Origin: Alligator mississippiensis
Lineage: Eukaryota > Chordata > Crocodylia > Alligatoridae
Assembly: GCF_030867095.1 (NCBI RefSeq)
Contig: NC_081826.1
Span: 36,992,001 to 37,056,000 of the forward strand
Direction of reading: 5' to 3'
DNA length: 64,000 nt
The notes under the pieces were generated by a model. It was not told the DNA's origin. It saw nothing but the letters and a program-made list of their open reading frames with translations, and ran no database searches. Below, piece after piece: positions 22,766 through 34,489 of the stretch (positions are counted from its first letter, which is position 1; each line of letters begins with the position of its first letter). The position numbers and the translations under genes are program-made.

Positions 22766-23584
22766 TGTGGTGGGACAGTAGAGGGCACTACTATGCTGAG
22801 ACACCCACCTCACTGTGCCCGATCAAAACCACGCTTCAGGTGTCACCCCTGGGCCATCTATGTTTGCCTGATCTACTTCATGAAGCACACCCGCAAGCCT
22901 GGGGTAATTGCTGCCATCACCCGGGCTCTGGTCTCCATTACGGTTCTGTGCAACACGGGGTATACAGACCCCAGGTTGGGGATGCTTAACCCCACCATGG
23001 TATTTCAGGGTGCTTCTTTTAGCCTGAAGCATTCAAAGTAGCCTCCTGTACTGGAGGAAGTAAAGAGCCAAGCCCACCTTAGGTAGCCAAGCAAAGGAAG
23101 CTATAATGACTGTCTGACCCCTCTCCCCTCAGGAATCCACAGCCAGCACACTGCATGCAAGTAATCTTTTATTGTGCAAAGAGAGAATAGGGTTAGAGGA
23201 AAACAAAGATATTTCAGAGAAAACACCTTGATCAATATAGAATAAATTGAGTCTCATTCAATATTGAGTTTAGTGACTCTTAATACACAGCTAAAATTCA
23301 CTTAATCCTAATATACAGGCTAAGTTTCCATATCTACTCATGGTATAATCATCTGGAGCATCCCTCCAGAGATCCAAGCTTGTCTGTGTCCACAAAATGA
23401 CTCCTCTCCTTCCCAAAATGCCTGCTCCAGGAAAAAGGAAAGAGTGAGCTCCCCCCTCCCTCAGGAATTTCTCCAGCCCGGTCATGTAGGTGACCAGGTT
23501 AAAACCAAATAGCAAGTGGGTGAAAAAGGAGGGGTGTGCGGCATGTCCCAAGGCAAGACAGAGAGAGAGGGGGATTGTTTCACA
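22766..23584 (-). repeat. Solo LTR of a retrovirus-like element
   Basis: The segment begins TGTGGTGGGACAG and ends GATTGTTTCACA, giving TG...CA termini, and is flanked by perfect 5-bp direct repeats CCATG at 22761-22765 and 23585-23589. No internal gene lies between, so it is a solo LTR. On the minus strand AATAAA near 23170 is followed within about 20 bases by a CA, suiting an R/U5 junction, so minus orientation is favoured. The ERV family is unknown. Confidence 0.75.
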
Positions 23585-23589
23585 CCATG

Positions 23590-24249
23590 GACTAAATTCA
23601 TCCCTAGTGTATTGCCATTCATCTCCCTTTACTTACACTGATATAAATTTGGCCCTGTGACTTGAATCTGAGCCCCTCGTAGCTGTCAGTCAAGTGAAGA
23701 AGGAAAGCATATCTTCCACCCCCCACATCCCCACCCCCACCTCTATCCCCAAGCCAAGATACTAAATAGAGAAGCATCTTGTGTGGCAGGTGTTTTCTTG
23801 ATGTTCCTTCTCTGTAAACAATTCCCTGTCCAAGATCAGAACTGCCCGTCACTTATGTCTGACAATGAATAAGCTAGAATCTGCACCTGTTGTCACCTCA
23901 TACCAGTAACTAATGCCCTGGGAACACCCTAACTAGCCTGAGCCTGAGTGGAGGGATGGGGGTAGGCATTTAGCTAGAGATATTTTATATAATATATTTT
24001 TAAAAACTTAACCCCCACCAAAAAGTATTTTTGCCAATCTGGTGTAAACAGCCAGAAAACTTCTGTGAACTTTAACAACCCCTTTGCTTCAGTTTTGCTT
24101 TCAAGTGATTTACTAGTTGGTCTATTTATACTGGTTTAGATGAAGCATCTAACTCAGTATATTACAAATTGCTTCTGGCACCACTCGGTATATTGAATAG
24201 AAGAGATGACACTCCACTTTATTTTTTGTTTCTTTAAGCTCACACTTAT
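23590..24249. other. No gene recognised
   Basis: Spacer between LTR elements. Nothing recognised. Confidence 0.35.
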
Positions 24250-26150
24250 CTTGTTATGGTCATAACTGGCCTCTCGGTTGAGGCCTGGGTGCCCCAGTTG
24301 CCCTGCCCTGGGCAGAGGCTGGCCACAGAGCCTTGGCTGGGTGGGGAGGGCCCACCTGGGGACCACCCCAACCCCGCGTGTCCCTGTCAGGAGGCACCTG
24401 TCTCTCACCCCAGAGAGAACTCTGTGCAGCCACTCCTAACTGCTCTTAACCCCCTCTCTTGCGGGGGCAGGTCCTTCTGCCCTCCCCGCATGGCCAGGCT
24501 CCCACTTGCCTGCAGCTGGGGGAACTCCCCTTGCCAGGGCTGTGCCCGCCTCTGCTCTATTATGCGTTCCCACGCCACCTTTGCCTGGGCAGTTAATCTG
24601 GTTTGCCAGGGACCTACGTGTGGACCCCAGAGGGTACCTCAGCTGTCATCAGGGAAACCCCCTAACTCACCTGCCACGACTTTGAATGGATCTTCAGTGG
24701 AGGGGGCCCCCTTCGAGGAAGCCTCCAAGGCCGCTACGCTTCTTGGCGGGTGTTCACAGGCCTCCATCCTCCCCTACACCCTGGCCAAGCGCCACCCTTT
24801 GAGACAGGCCTCCAAGCCTATTTTTGCGACTAGCCCCTGCTGGTTTCTCCCCTGATCTTCATATAGCCCCTCAGCAGTGATCCCCCCCCCCCCCGAGTCC
24901 TGGCCAAGCTCCGGTGGGAGGGCTAGGAGGCCCTTGGGTTCAGGCTCGACTTCCCTGGTGCCCTTAGCCCTCAGTGCCTACTGGCAGTGGCTCCCTGTAC
25001 TCCCTCGCCCAGAGCTAAGGGCTCTGTGGATCTATCTTTACAAAAGGGACCATGGCACTTGCCTTGATCCTTAACCCCTATTCCCAGAAACACCCGACGT
25101 GCTGCAAAGTGAACAAACCCACCACTGTGACTGCCAGTAAGTCGTAATCGCAAGGAGAGAAGGGAAGGAGAACCAGAAGGAGAATGGAGTACCCCTCCCC
25201 GTGGAGACTCTGTGCACCCCTAGTGCCTCAATGTCCCTAGGCCAGGGCACCTCTAAGTCAGGGCCCATGCTCTCACCCCAACCAGGGCTCTTCTCTCTCT
25301 CTCTAAGCTCTGCTTCTACTCAGGGTTGTAGACTCCATCGCCTGAGGTCAGAGGTCACCAGATGGCTCTTCCAGGGGTTGCTGTGGGTCCCCCTGTTGGC
25401 TCCCTCAATCCCCGGTGGGCTTCTTCAGTTGGGGTTTCCCGCTGCTCCTGCCACAGCTATCACAGCCAGCGGTCCTGCTGGTTTCCCCTCCGGCGGCTTC
25501 AATCCCTGCCATTCCTCGGCTCAGGAATCTCCCGTAGCTCCCACTGCTCTCGCTGCTGCAGCAGCCGCTGCTGCCACCTCTGCCGGCCTCTTTGCTGGCA
25601 ATTCCAATCCCTGTCGGTCTTCCCCAGCTCAGGGATCCCCTGCCAATTCTCTTGCCGCCGCTGCCCTTGCCACTGCTGCAGCTGTCTCCGCCACTGCAGG
25701 CAGCCAGCCGCCGCGGCTGCATGCCTCCTGCCCGGAGGTCCCCTGCTGGTTCTCCTATCCTTGGCGGCCCTTCAGCACCTTCGGGGCTGCCCTTTATCTC
25801 CACTGGGTGGCATCTCCTCCTGAGGTCACCCGGTCCCAGCTGGATATAAGCGTGGCTAATGAACCGCGTGGATGGTTTCCTGGCGTGCACTTCCTTGCTC
25901 CTCCCGGCCCCTACAAGAGGTATGTTGGGGCTTTCTTTTCTTTCTATTTTGAACTGGGGTTTGCCTGTAAACACAGCTTCCCCCTCTCCTGGTCCTGTGT
26001 CTCTGGGATGAGGGCCATTCACCATGGCTCTGGCTTCCAGGCAGCAGGTACATCTGCAGTGCAGCTGTGTCTGTTTCTGAGTGGGGAGAGGGAACCATTC
26101 GAGGTCAGAGGTGCTCCTCCTTGCAGTAATGGTGCCCGGTCCCATTAGTC
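24250..26150 (-). repeat. Diverged LTR related to the Gypsy LTR at 199-1106
   Basis: TGTGCCCGCCTCTG at 24541 onward parallels the start of the Gypsy LTR (TGTACCCGCCTCCG). At 24670-24800, CTGCCACGACTTTGA, then TTCAGTGGAGGG and CATCCTCCCCTACACC, match 329-440 of that LTR in order. The later CTCCCGGCCCCTAC...AGAGGTA corresponds to its 1030-1050 region. It is a GC-rich island in AT-rich DNA. No pol is present, so it is a solo or fragmentary LTR. The outer edges (24250-24540 and 25980-26150) may belong to a longer LTR variant or other sequence. No target duplication was identified. Confidence 0.6.
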
Positions 26151-26294
26151 TGCCACAGTCTGGCAGAATTATTTTAGCACAAAGTTAGAAGGTTCAAAGC
26201 TGTTGCAGTTTCACTTGATTAGGTCAATGGAGATTGAGTTTTAATTCTGTGCATGGGACCCTACTGCTTTCTTCAGTGCTCCTCTGCACCCAGA

Positions 26295-26499
26295 GGGCAC
26301 GTCCAGATAAATACGCGTGTGCAGTGGTGCATATTTCCCATGGCACAAATAGCAGAGGCCCATGCGGAGATCCAGGGGTCATATAAACCCTCCATGTTGC
26401 TCCCTTGAAGTGCGGAGAACAAATGAACACGTGGTACATGGAGCCGCAGATGCGCTGTGGCGCCACATACCATACAGCAGTGCTCATCTGGACATTGCC
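26295..26499. mobile_element. 205-bp MITE with inverted ends
   Basis: The left end GGGCACGTCCAGATAA is mirrored by the right end, whose reverse complement is GGCAATGTCCAGATGAG. AGA precedes the left end and follows the right end, a possible 3-bp duplication, which would fit PIF/Harbinger. No coding capacity. Confidence 0.6.
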
Positions 26500-27739
26500 A
26501 GAGAGTCTAAAATTCTCTGCTGTGTCCAAAGTGAATGTTGGATCATTACTCTGAAGGAGCCTTGCACTCAACCAACTGATACATAGTTATGTAAGTTCAT
26601 TCATCTCCTTCATATGATCCCTGTATGTCAAGTACAACCCTTGTAAAGGCACATACTTTCTTTCCATAAGCATAATGAAAGAGCAGATGAATGATCAATG
26701 CACCTGCAAAAAAGAGAAGCTAAGCACTCCTATGAAAACAACAGGGCATTTACAGAATGCTAGTTTTCTTGGGAAATTATTTCTGCTCAGGTATGTGAAC
26801 AAGGGTGAAATTCACATTGTTTTTAAGAAGTGGCTTAATAATTATAATGGTTTGAATAAGTGTATTTCAGTTGGTGTATGAGAGTGCATTAAAAACAGCT
26901 GGGCTTTTCCAATTTCAGAAGTGACTTTTTTATCTGATGAAATCTGTTGAACTAGAAGAAACTAGCACAAAAATATTCCAGTGATCTCTGCATTACTATT
27001 AAATAGGAGAAACTCTCCATTAGTGAGAACACCTTTAATTATCACTCTACCCATAGCAGTCAACTTTCATATTTGGATTTTGCACCATCAAATGCACTAT
27101 TCCTGTTTATATACTTATATTTTTTTCCATGTCATGCACAGTAAAGCAAGAGTGTCAGTTCAGATTGTTTAGTGTGTGCTAATTAATATATTATCTAGTC
27201 ATTTTGTTTATTTCATTTTTGGAAGAAACAAATTACCTTGCACAATATAAACTGCAGTAGGATTCCAGTTGCTATAGCAATGGCATTGGAATGGATCTTA
27301 TCTCTCTTTTCCTGTCTTTAAAAATGACAAAGGTGCTAATCAGAACCTCCTCAGGGTATACTTGTACATATTGCACACTCATGAGAAACTCTTAAGAGTT
27401 TAAGGGAAAAATGTAGGGGTCTTGTGAGTTTCTCCAGTTGTGAGGAGAAATTAGTAAAGAAGTCAGGTGTCCTATTTCATGCAATCCTGTTTATTTACAA
27501 AGAAAGTTCAAAGCCCCATTTCCTTAAACAGAAAAGATATCAAACAAGGGACAGTGCCTTTGCAGTATACTACAGAATTTCAGATTTCTATAATCAGTTT
27601 ATTACTTAAACTAGTTAGTAGTATTTGAAATATCCTTAGCCTTTCTCTCTGATTTTTTCAGTCTGTAAATTACTTTAATGTATCCTTTTTAACATATTTC
27701 AGTAATGACTTAGAAATCACCATTTTCAGGCTTTTATGC
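26500..27739. other. No gene recognised
   Basis: AT-rich spacer; nothing recognised. Confidence 0.35.
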
Positions 27740-27935
27740 CAGGGATAGACATTACACATAAATGGATTTAAGTGACCAGAAACTGGTTTAAACCTGTAAC
27801 AGAACAGACATTCCATGCACATAAACCAGTTTCAAAATGACTGAAACCGATTTCAAATAAATCTGGTTGAATGTAGTATCAGACTTAACTGATTGAGCTC
27901 AAACTGGTTTATGCAATGTCTGTCCCAGACCCCTT
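27740..27935. mobile_element. MITE-like inverted repeat element
   Basis: CAGGGATAGACATTACACAT at the left is mirrored by the reverse complement of the right end, CTGGGACAGACATTGCAT, with AAACTGGTTT-type motifs repeated inside. It is comparable in style to abundant crocodilian Harbinger-type MITEs; family name not assigned. Confidence 0.5.
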
Positions 27936-28678
27936 CCTGGTTTAACTTAAACTAGAGTCCCCCAGCATCCCGGGATGCTCTGTGGGCTGGGCTCTCTGCT
28001 GCAGCCCAGCAGGGCTTCCCCGCCCCTTTGCTCCCCAGCTAAGCCCGGACAAGCAGGGATAGGCAGGAGAGGGGGTCTGGCCAGAGCGGGGTTTAATTCC
28101 CCCCTCCCTGTCCCATCAGCAAGGACCTGAGCCAGGTCTGCCAGGCGTTCTGCCCTTGCTACTGCAGCAGCAGGCCAGCATGTTTCTTGAGGCAGAGGGG
28201 GCAGGGAGGGGGATTATTCCTCCTTCTACCCACACTGCCCCTGGGGGACTGCAGCCAGGTCTGCCTGCCCTGACCACCACTACTTGCTCCCTGCTTGGGG
28301 CAAGCGATAGAATAAACCCCCTCTGCCGGATACTGGAGGGAGGGGGAATAAGCCCTGTCCCTACCCCACACTGAAAGGGCCTTGCTGGCTGGCATCTGAC
28401 CGTGCCCCTGCCTGGGCACTGCAGGGTCCTTGATGGGGGTAACAGCCCCTGTCATAGTGTTGGGAAGCATGAACCCCTTCCTGGGAGGGGGGGCCCCCAC
28501 TGTGGGGCGGGCAGAGCTGTACCCTCAGGGCACCAGAAGCCCATCCTACCAAGCTCCCCACCCCTAGCCTCCAACAGCAGGAGCCTGGGCCAGCACCTGC
28601 CCCAACAGCTCTGCAGCCTCAGCCGTAGCCATGAGACATGGCCAGCCATGTTGCCACTAGCTGCCAGCAATGCTAGCT
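27936..28678. other. GC-rich block, no gene recognised
   Basis: GC-rich DNA between the MITE and the 3' edge of the CR1. Overlapping open frames on both strands have no recognisable domain. It may be the inside of a larger non-autonomous transposon. Confidence 0.3.
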
Positions 28679-29579
28679 CCTCCATGGATAAGCATCCAAA
28701 TGTGTCTTGAAGGCGTTCAAAGTAGGTGCTTGAACCACCTCCGGCGGCAGTCTATTCCAGACCTTGGGGGCTCGGACAGTAAAGAAGTTCTTCCTTATGT
28801 CCAGCCTGAAACGGTCTTGGAGGAGTTTATGACTGTTTGACCTTGTTATCCTATGGGGCACTCTGGTGAACAGATGTTCCCTCAGATCCTGGTGAACACC
28901 CCTGATAAATTTATAGGTGGCCACCAGATCGCCCCTGAGCCTGTGCTTTTCCAGGCTGAAAAGTCCCATGGCTCTCAGCCTCTCATCATAAGGTCTGTTT
29001 TCCTGACCTCTGATCATGCGTGTGGCTCTTCTCTGCACCCTCTCAAGCTTCTCCACATTCTTTTTGAATTGTGGAGCCCAAAACTGGACACAATACTGCA
29101 GCTGTGGCCTCACCAAGGCCAAGTACGATGGGAGAATGACGTCCTGGGATTTGCTCGAGAAGCATCTATGGATGCAAGCCAGTGTTTTGTTCCCTTTACT
29201 AGCTGCAGCATCACATTGAAGGCTCATGTTCATCTTGTGGTCAGTCATGACCCCCAAGTCCTTTTCATCTGTAGTGCTAACCAACGTAACACTGCTGAGC
29301 CTATGAGGATGCTGCAGATGTTTCCTCCCAAGGTAGAGGACCTTGCATTTTTCGGTGTTAAACACCACCATGTTCTCATCCACCCACTTCACGAGCCTGT
29401 CAAGATCTGCCTGGATCACCCTCCTGTCCTCAGGTGTGGATGCTTTACCTCAGAGTTTGGTGTCATCGTGAACTTGGCGAGCCTGCTTCTGACACCAATG
29501 TCTACATCATTGATGAAGATGTTAAAAAGTATAGGCCCTAAGACAGAGCCTTGAGGGACCCCACTGGTCACTGGATACC
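28673..29579 (-). pseudogene. CR1 ORF2, distal RT and C-terminal region
   Basis: Just below the LTR insertion the minus strand encodes [20 protein letters not shown]. The catalytic FADDTK block near 29480 is disrupted by loss of one base. From 29419 the C-terminal region is open to 28673 with typical CR1 segments: [56 protein letters not shown] and RNFFTVRAPKVWNRLP. The protein copies CR1 RNA at the nicked target. The frame ends at a natural-looking position after AFKTHLDAY. Confidence 0.9.
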
Positions 29580-29583
29580 ACGA

Positions 29584-31077
29584 TGTCACGGCGGGGTCCT
29601 CGCGGAGGGCCGTGATCTCCTTGAGGCCCTCTCACCGCGCTACTCCAGCCCGAGGGCACCCTCCATTCTCGCCCGCCACGTCTTGATCGAATATGTAATA
29701 GGGAGGCTGCCTTGTGTTTCCTCGGGCCTGTCAGCTCCTGGACCCCTCGTGGGTCTCCCCGTACAATGGGCGCTACCCAAGTGCCCTAGCCTTATGGGCT
29801 ATGCGTGGCTCCTACCAGCCCCTAATACCACACCCCAAGCCTTGCAGATGTAATGGACTTTGTTCGGTCTGTACGCCCGCTTCCCGGGCCTCCTCTCTAA
29901 TGTGGCCCACTCTGGGCTCCCTCTCTCATGCCCAGCCTCTGGCTGGGACTTCCGTCTTGCCCAGTCTGGGCCTCCCCTGCCGGTGTGGTTCTGCTCAGGG
30001 ACTCTCTAGCGGGCCTCCGGTCCTATGGGCCAACCGCACGGATACCCTCCCTGACTGGCTCCCCGCGCTGCTACTCCCTGTCTTCTCAGGGGCAACCGCA
30101 GCGCCCTGCCTTGGTCTGAGGGGTATTTCCGCACTAGCCTGCGGCCGGGCTCGCTATGCCCGTCTCGGGCTCCTCAGTATGGCGCTCCCCCTCTCTGGGG
30201 CTCGCTGTGCCCACACTGGGCTACTCAATAACGTACAATGGCGCTCCCCCTCTTTGGGGTTCGCCATGCCCACGCTGGGCTACTCAATAATATTGCCCCT
30301 TTCCTGGGGCTGGGGTCTATGTTCCCCCCCACACGCAATCCGGGGTCTAGGTCCCCGTCCACAACCTACGTGTTGCGCCCGCGACCCACTGGCCACGCTC
30401 CTTGCTGCCAGCTGCTCGCGCAGTGGCGTGCGAGCTGCGCCTTCCCTGGCGCTAGGCAGATGATTCGCCTTCTTGGCGCTAGGGCACCCCACACTCTCTG
30501 GGGTCCCTGTCGCAACCTACGTGTTGCGCCCGCAACCCACTGGCCGCGCTCCTCGCCGCCAGCTGCTCACGCACTGGCGTGCGAGCTGCGCCTTCCCTGG
30601 CGCTATGCAGATGATGCGCCCTCTTGGCTCTAGGGCACCCCACACTCTCTGGGGTCCCTATAGTTGAGGCCTCCTCCAACCCCTACAGCCTCACCCAAGC
30701 CTCCGGGTGTAATAACACAATGCAAAACCACAAGCCCCTAGGCTGTAACACAAATGCAAGCTGCATGGCTAAACTCTAGTGCCCATCCTCTCAGGGCTAT
30801 CATGAGCTGTACTTGCCACATCCTCACTCTCAGAGCTCCTGCCTCCTAGGCTGCTGGCAGAGAACTGCCAGCCTGGCCTCAGCCCTGAGCTTTATAAGGG
30901 CCAGGCCCTGCCCCCTACAGGCAGCTGGCTCCGCTTGGTTGCTCCGGCAACCCGCAGCTGCGCTCATTACCTGAGCAAGCCTCAGCTGGGCTCATCATGT
31001 CCGGCCAGGGCGCGCTCACTCGCTCCCTGGCAGTTTCTCCACTCTAGGAGCAGGGGCACTGAGGTGCCCTGCGACAC
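29584..31077 (-). repeat. 1494-bp solo LTR inserted in the CR1, 4-bp duplication ACGA
   Basis: The CR1 sequence breaks off at ACGA (29580-29583) and resumes at ACGA (31078-31081), giving a perfect 4-bp target duplication. The LTR starts TGTCACGGCG and ends CTGCGACAC on the plus strand, like the Gypsy LTR at 199-1106. On the minus strand a TATA-like TTATAAAG lies near 30892-30899, inside the first 190 bases, where a promoter is expected. A unit of about 150 bp is repeated in tandem at about 30360-30507 and 30508-30660, and shorter repeats lie at 30150-30300. No internal genes remain, so recombination between LTRs has removed the body. Confidence 0.88.
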
Positions 31078-31081
31078 ACGA

Positions 31082-32881
31082 CAATTGGCTACTGTCAACC
31101 ACCACCCTCTGGGTCCTACCGTGGAGCCAATTCCCCAGCCAGCGGATTGTGGTGAGGTCGAGGCCGCAGTTAGCCAGTTTTGCCAAGAGTTGATCATGGG
31201 ATACCAGATTGAAGGCTTTTTTAAAGTCAAGATATATGACATCAATCTCTTCCCCCTTGTCCAGTTGATAGGTCACCTGATCATAAAAGGAAATGAGATT
31301 GGTCAAGCAAGACCTACCCACAACAAACCTGTGCTGGGTATCCCTCAGGATATTGCTGTCAGCTAGCTTGTATAGGATGACCTCTTTGATAATCTTTTCC
31401 AAGACCTTCCCCAGGATAGAGGTCAGGCTGATGGGTCTGTAGTTTGCCAGATCCACTTTCCTCCCTTTTTTGAAGATAGGCACCACATTGGCCTTCTTCC
31501 AGTCGTCGGGCACTTCACCAGAGCACCAGGAGTTCTCAAAGATCTGTGCTGGGGCTGAGCTATGATGCCTGCCAGCTCTTTGAGTACCCTTGGGTGTAAA
31601 CAGTCAGGGCCGGCTGACTTGAAGGTATCCAGCCTGTCAAGGTCAGCTTTATGAGGATGGTAAGGAATCTCCCTCACCTGGGCCTCCCTGTCCCTCAGTG
31701 GGCATGGGATCCCCATGGGACTGGTAAAAAACTGATGCAAAGTACCCATTTAGCAAGTTTGCTTTTTCCTGGGCATCAGTTGTCCCATCTGGTTTAGCAG
31801 GGGTCCAATGTTGCCCTTGCTTTTCCTCTGGCTCCCCACATATCTAAAAAAGGACTTTTTATTGTCCTTGATACTTGTAGCTAGTTGGAGTTCCGTCGCA
31901 GCCTTGGCTTTCCTGGTTTGCTCTCTGCAGGTCTGGACCAGAACAGAGTATTCCTCCTTGGTGGCGGATCCAGTCCTCCATCCTTTGTAGGTCTTCCTTT
32001 TAAGACACAGGAGGCCCACTACTTCCCTGGAGAGCCAAGGGGGCTGCTGTGCCCTTTTGCTGCCTTTCCTCCAAGATGGGATTGACTTTGCTTACGCATC
32101 CAGGATTGCTTCCTTGAGGAGCAACCACTCGTCCTGAACTCCCCTCCCCTTTTGGGTTGTGGCCCTTTAGGGCCTCACTGAGAAGCCTCCTGAGCTTGTC
32201 AAAGTCAGCTTTCCTGAAGTCGAGGACTTCTGTATTACTGACTGACTTGCCAGCTTTACGGCGGATGGTGAAGGTAATCAGCTCGTGGTCACTATCACCC
32301 AGCTTCCCTTCAATCGTTAGGTTGCTGATTAGGTTGTCCCCAGTTGCCAGTACCAGGTCGAGCATCGCTTTACCTCACATCAGCCCATAGACTTCCTGCA
32401 TCGGATAGAGGTCATCCATACACAAGAGAAAGCTTTGTGACTGCTCGGATTTGGCTGAGTGCTCCTCCCACGAGATGTCTGGGTAGTTAAAGTCTCCCAT
32501 GACAACCATGCATCAGGAGCGTGTAGCCTCAGCCAATTCCCTGGCAAACTCCTGGTCAAGGTCTTGACCCTGGGTAGGGGCTCTGTAGTAGACTCCCACC
32601 ATAGTATCCCCTGTGCCGTGTTCCCCACAGATTTTAACCCAGAGGGTTTCAAGTCATCCACTGTGGGTGCCAGTGTTGGCTTGCAGGGACGTGTAGCTTT
32701 CTTTGACATAGAGAGCTACATCCCCGCCCCTTTTGTCCACTCGATCCCTCCTGTACATAGTATAGCCATCTATACCTGTGGTCCAGTCATGGGTGGAGTC
32801 CCACCAGGTCTCCGTTATCCCTATGACATCATAGTTATTTGCGTTTAGCAGGAGGACAAGTTCCTCCTGTTTGTTCCCCAA
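31082..32881 (-). pseudogene. CR1 ORF2, endonuclease and proximal RT
   Basis: From 32881 the APE-type endonuclease is recognisable (DVIGITETWWDSTHDW; further down GKLGDSDHELITF near 32290). The linker at 32019-31750 contains KSFFRYVGSQRKSKGNIGPL. RT begins at 31513 with DWKKANVVPIFKKG, ANYRPISLTSILGKVLEKII and IYLDFKKAFNLVSHDQLL. It ends where the solo LTR is inserted, after GRTQRVVVD. At least three frame changes are needed to follow the protein. Confidence 0.88.
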
Positions 32882-33012
32882 GCTCTTGGCATTTGTGTAT
32901 AGGCATGCAAGTGTCCCCTTGGGGGCCCCTGCCTTGTCTACAGTTCGTTCCAGGGTGGGAGCTGGGGTGGAATCCCTTAAATGGGTGATGGGTGACTGCT
33001 GCCACCTTACTT

Positions 33013-33244
33013 AGGGGGGGGCTGGGGGCACATGCGACCAGTCACCAACGGGGGGTGGGTCCCCCTGCAGCCGATCTCACTCACTGGCTTCCGGAAGTGG
33101 CTGCAGCGCTCCCCGGGGGGCACTGGCGCTCCCACCCACCCCCCTGTCTGTCATCTAAGCAGGGAGTACAGCCTGTCAGGGGGTGCACCAGTGCTCTCAG
33201 GGGGTGCACATGCACCCCCATGCACCCCCTACATGTTGCCACTG
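33013..33244. repeat. GC-rich interspersed repeat, copy 3 of 3
   Basis: It contains GATCTCACTCACTGGCTTCC and ends GGGTGCACATGCACCCCCAT then GCACCCCCTACATGTTGCC, matching the other two copies. It abuts the 5' end of the CR1. Confidence 0.55.
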
Positions 33245-33246
33245 TA

Positions 33247-33375
33247 AATAGTTGGAAAAACTGTTCTTTGCAAACTTTTGGGCACAAACACCCTTCTTCA
33301 GGCATACGGAAAGTCTATGCCTGAAGAAAGATGTTTGTGCCCGAAAGCATGCAAAGCACAATTTTTCCAACTATT
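33247..33375. repeat. Long hairpin of two inverted repeat copies
   Basis: The 60-base arm 33247-33306 (from AATAGTTGG to TTCTTCAGGCATA) is matched by the reverse complement of 33316-33375 with few mismatches and a 9-base loop. The arm sequence, including GCTTTCGGGCACAAACAT and CTTCTTCAGGC, belongs to the same family as 50296-50410. The minus copy continues to about 33425. Confidence 0.75.
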
Positions 33376-33431
33376 TAGTGGGTCTAATAAAAGATATCAT
33401 ATCTACCCAAAGAACCTTGTCTGCCTCTAGT

Positions 33432-34200
33432 AGTAGTTTCATAGTTTCATAGTAGCTAGGGTCAGGAGGGACCTGAACACATCATCTAGCCTGACCCCCT
33501 GCCACAGGCAGGAATGAATGCTGGGTTCACAAGATCCCAGACAGGTGATCGTCCAACCTCCTCTTGAATTTGCCCAAGGTAGGGGCGAGGACCGCTTCCC
33601 TGGGAAGTTGGTTCCAGATTCTGGCCACCCTAACTGTAAAATATTGCCTTCTGATCTCTAACCTAAACCTATTCTCCATCAGCTTATGACCATTGTTCCT
33701 CATCACCCCAGGTGGTGCTGGGGAGAAAAGGGCTCTTCCTATTTGCTGTTGATCTCCCCGATGAGTTTGTAGGCAGCCACCAGGTCCCCCCTCAGCCTCC
33801 TCTTGCTGAGGCTGAACAGGTTCAGGTCCTTCAGTCTCTCCTCATAAGGCCTGTCCTGCTGTCCTCTCACCAAGCGGGTGGCCCTCCTCTGAACCCTCTC
33901 CAGGCTGGCCACATCCCTTTTTAAAGTGCGGCACCCAGAACTGGACGCAGTACTCAAACTGCGGCCTGACCAATGTTGCGTAGAGGGGGAGTATCACCTC
34001 TCTGGACCGGCTTGAGATGCATCTTTGGATGCATGACAAGGTAAGGCTGGCCTTGCTGGCTGCAGTCTGGCATTGGCGGCTCATGTTCATCTTGGAGTCA
34101 ATAATGACTCCAAGATCCCTTTCCACCTCTGTGCTTTCAAGATTCACCCTGTATGCATGCTGTGGATTCCTTCTCCCAAGGTGCAGCATCCTGCAGTTAT
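33432..34200 (-). mobile_element. 5'-truncated CR1 LINE fragment
   Basis: The 3' end on the minus strand lies at 33432 with the CR1-type terminal segment containing TTTCATAGTTTCATAG-like repeats. The coding part shows [48 protein letters not shown] and [12 protein letters not shown], with a frameshift near 33900. It is broken off at about 34200 within the LHLGRRN segment. Confidence 0.88.
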
Positions 34201-34489
34201 CTACGTTATCTAGTACTTCACATTTCTACCAAGTGTTCACCTTGGTAACGCCTAATTTATTCTTTCTTCATCTTGGAGCATGGTCTTAGTTTGCATTGCT
34301 CCTGGCACAATTTGTCATTCAAAGTAGGGGAAAACTGACAGAGATCTGCTTTATTCACTCTCTGAATTCTGGTTTATCAACACTCTGTTACATGAATCTG
34401 TGCATAATGTAACAGGACATTAAAACTGGCTCAGGCCAGAGCCTGTTGTAGTTATTGTTATCCACAACATCCCCTTTGGTTACAAGCAG

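Larger units (their letters stand above)
28679..32975 (-). mobile_element. Long CR1 LINE interrupted by a solo LTR
   Basis: A CR1 retrotransposon on the minus strand covers most of ORF2. From the 5' side it has endonuclease (32881 downward), RT (31513 to 31082), then after a 1.5-kb LTR insertion the rest of RT and the C-terminal domain to 28673. The usual CR1 3' untranslated tail with its short terminal repeats is not visible below 28679, so the 3' end is truncated. The 5' edge is adjacent to a GC-rich repeat at about 33013. Frames are broken repeatedly, so it is inactive. Confidence 0.9.

Noticed and set aside
25201..26148. 315-codon plus-strand frame with Ala-rich stretches
   Set aside because: Lies within the diverged LTR-like island; low complexity, no recognisable domain.
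29714..30463. 249-codon plus-strand frame
   Set aside because: Inside the solo LTR; product of composition and tandem repeats.
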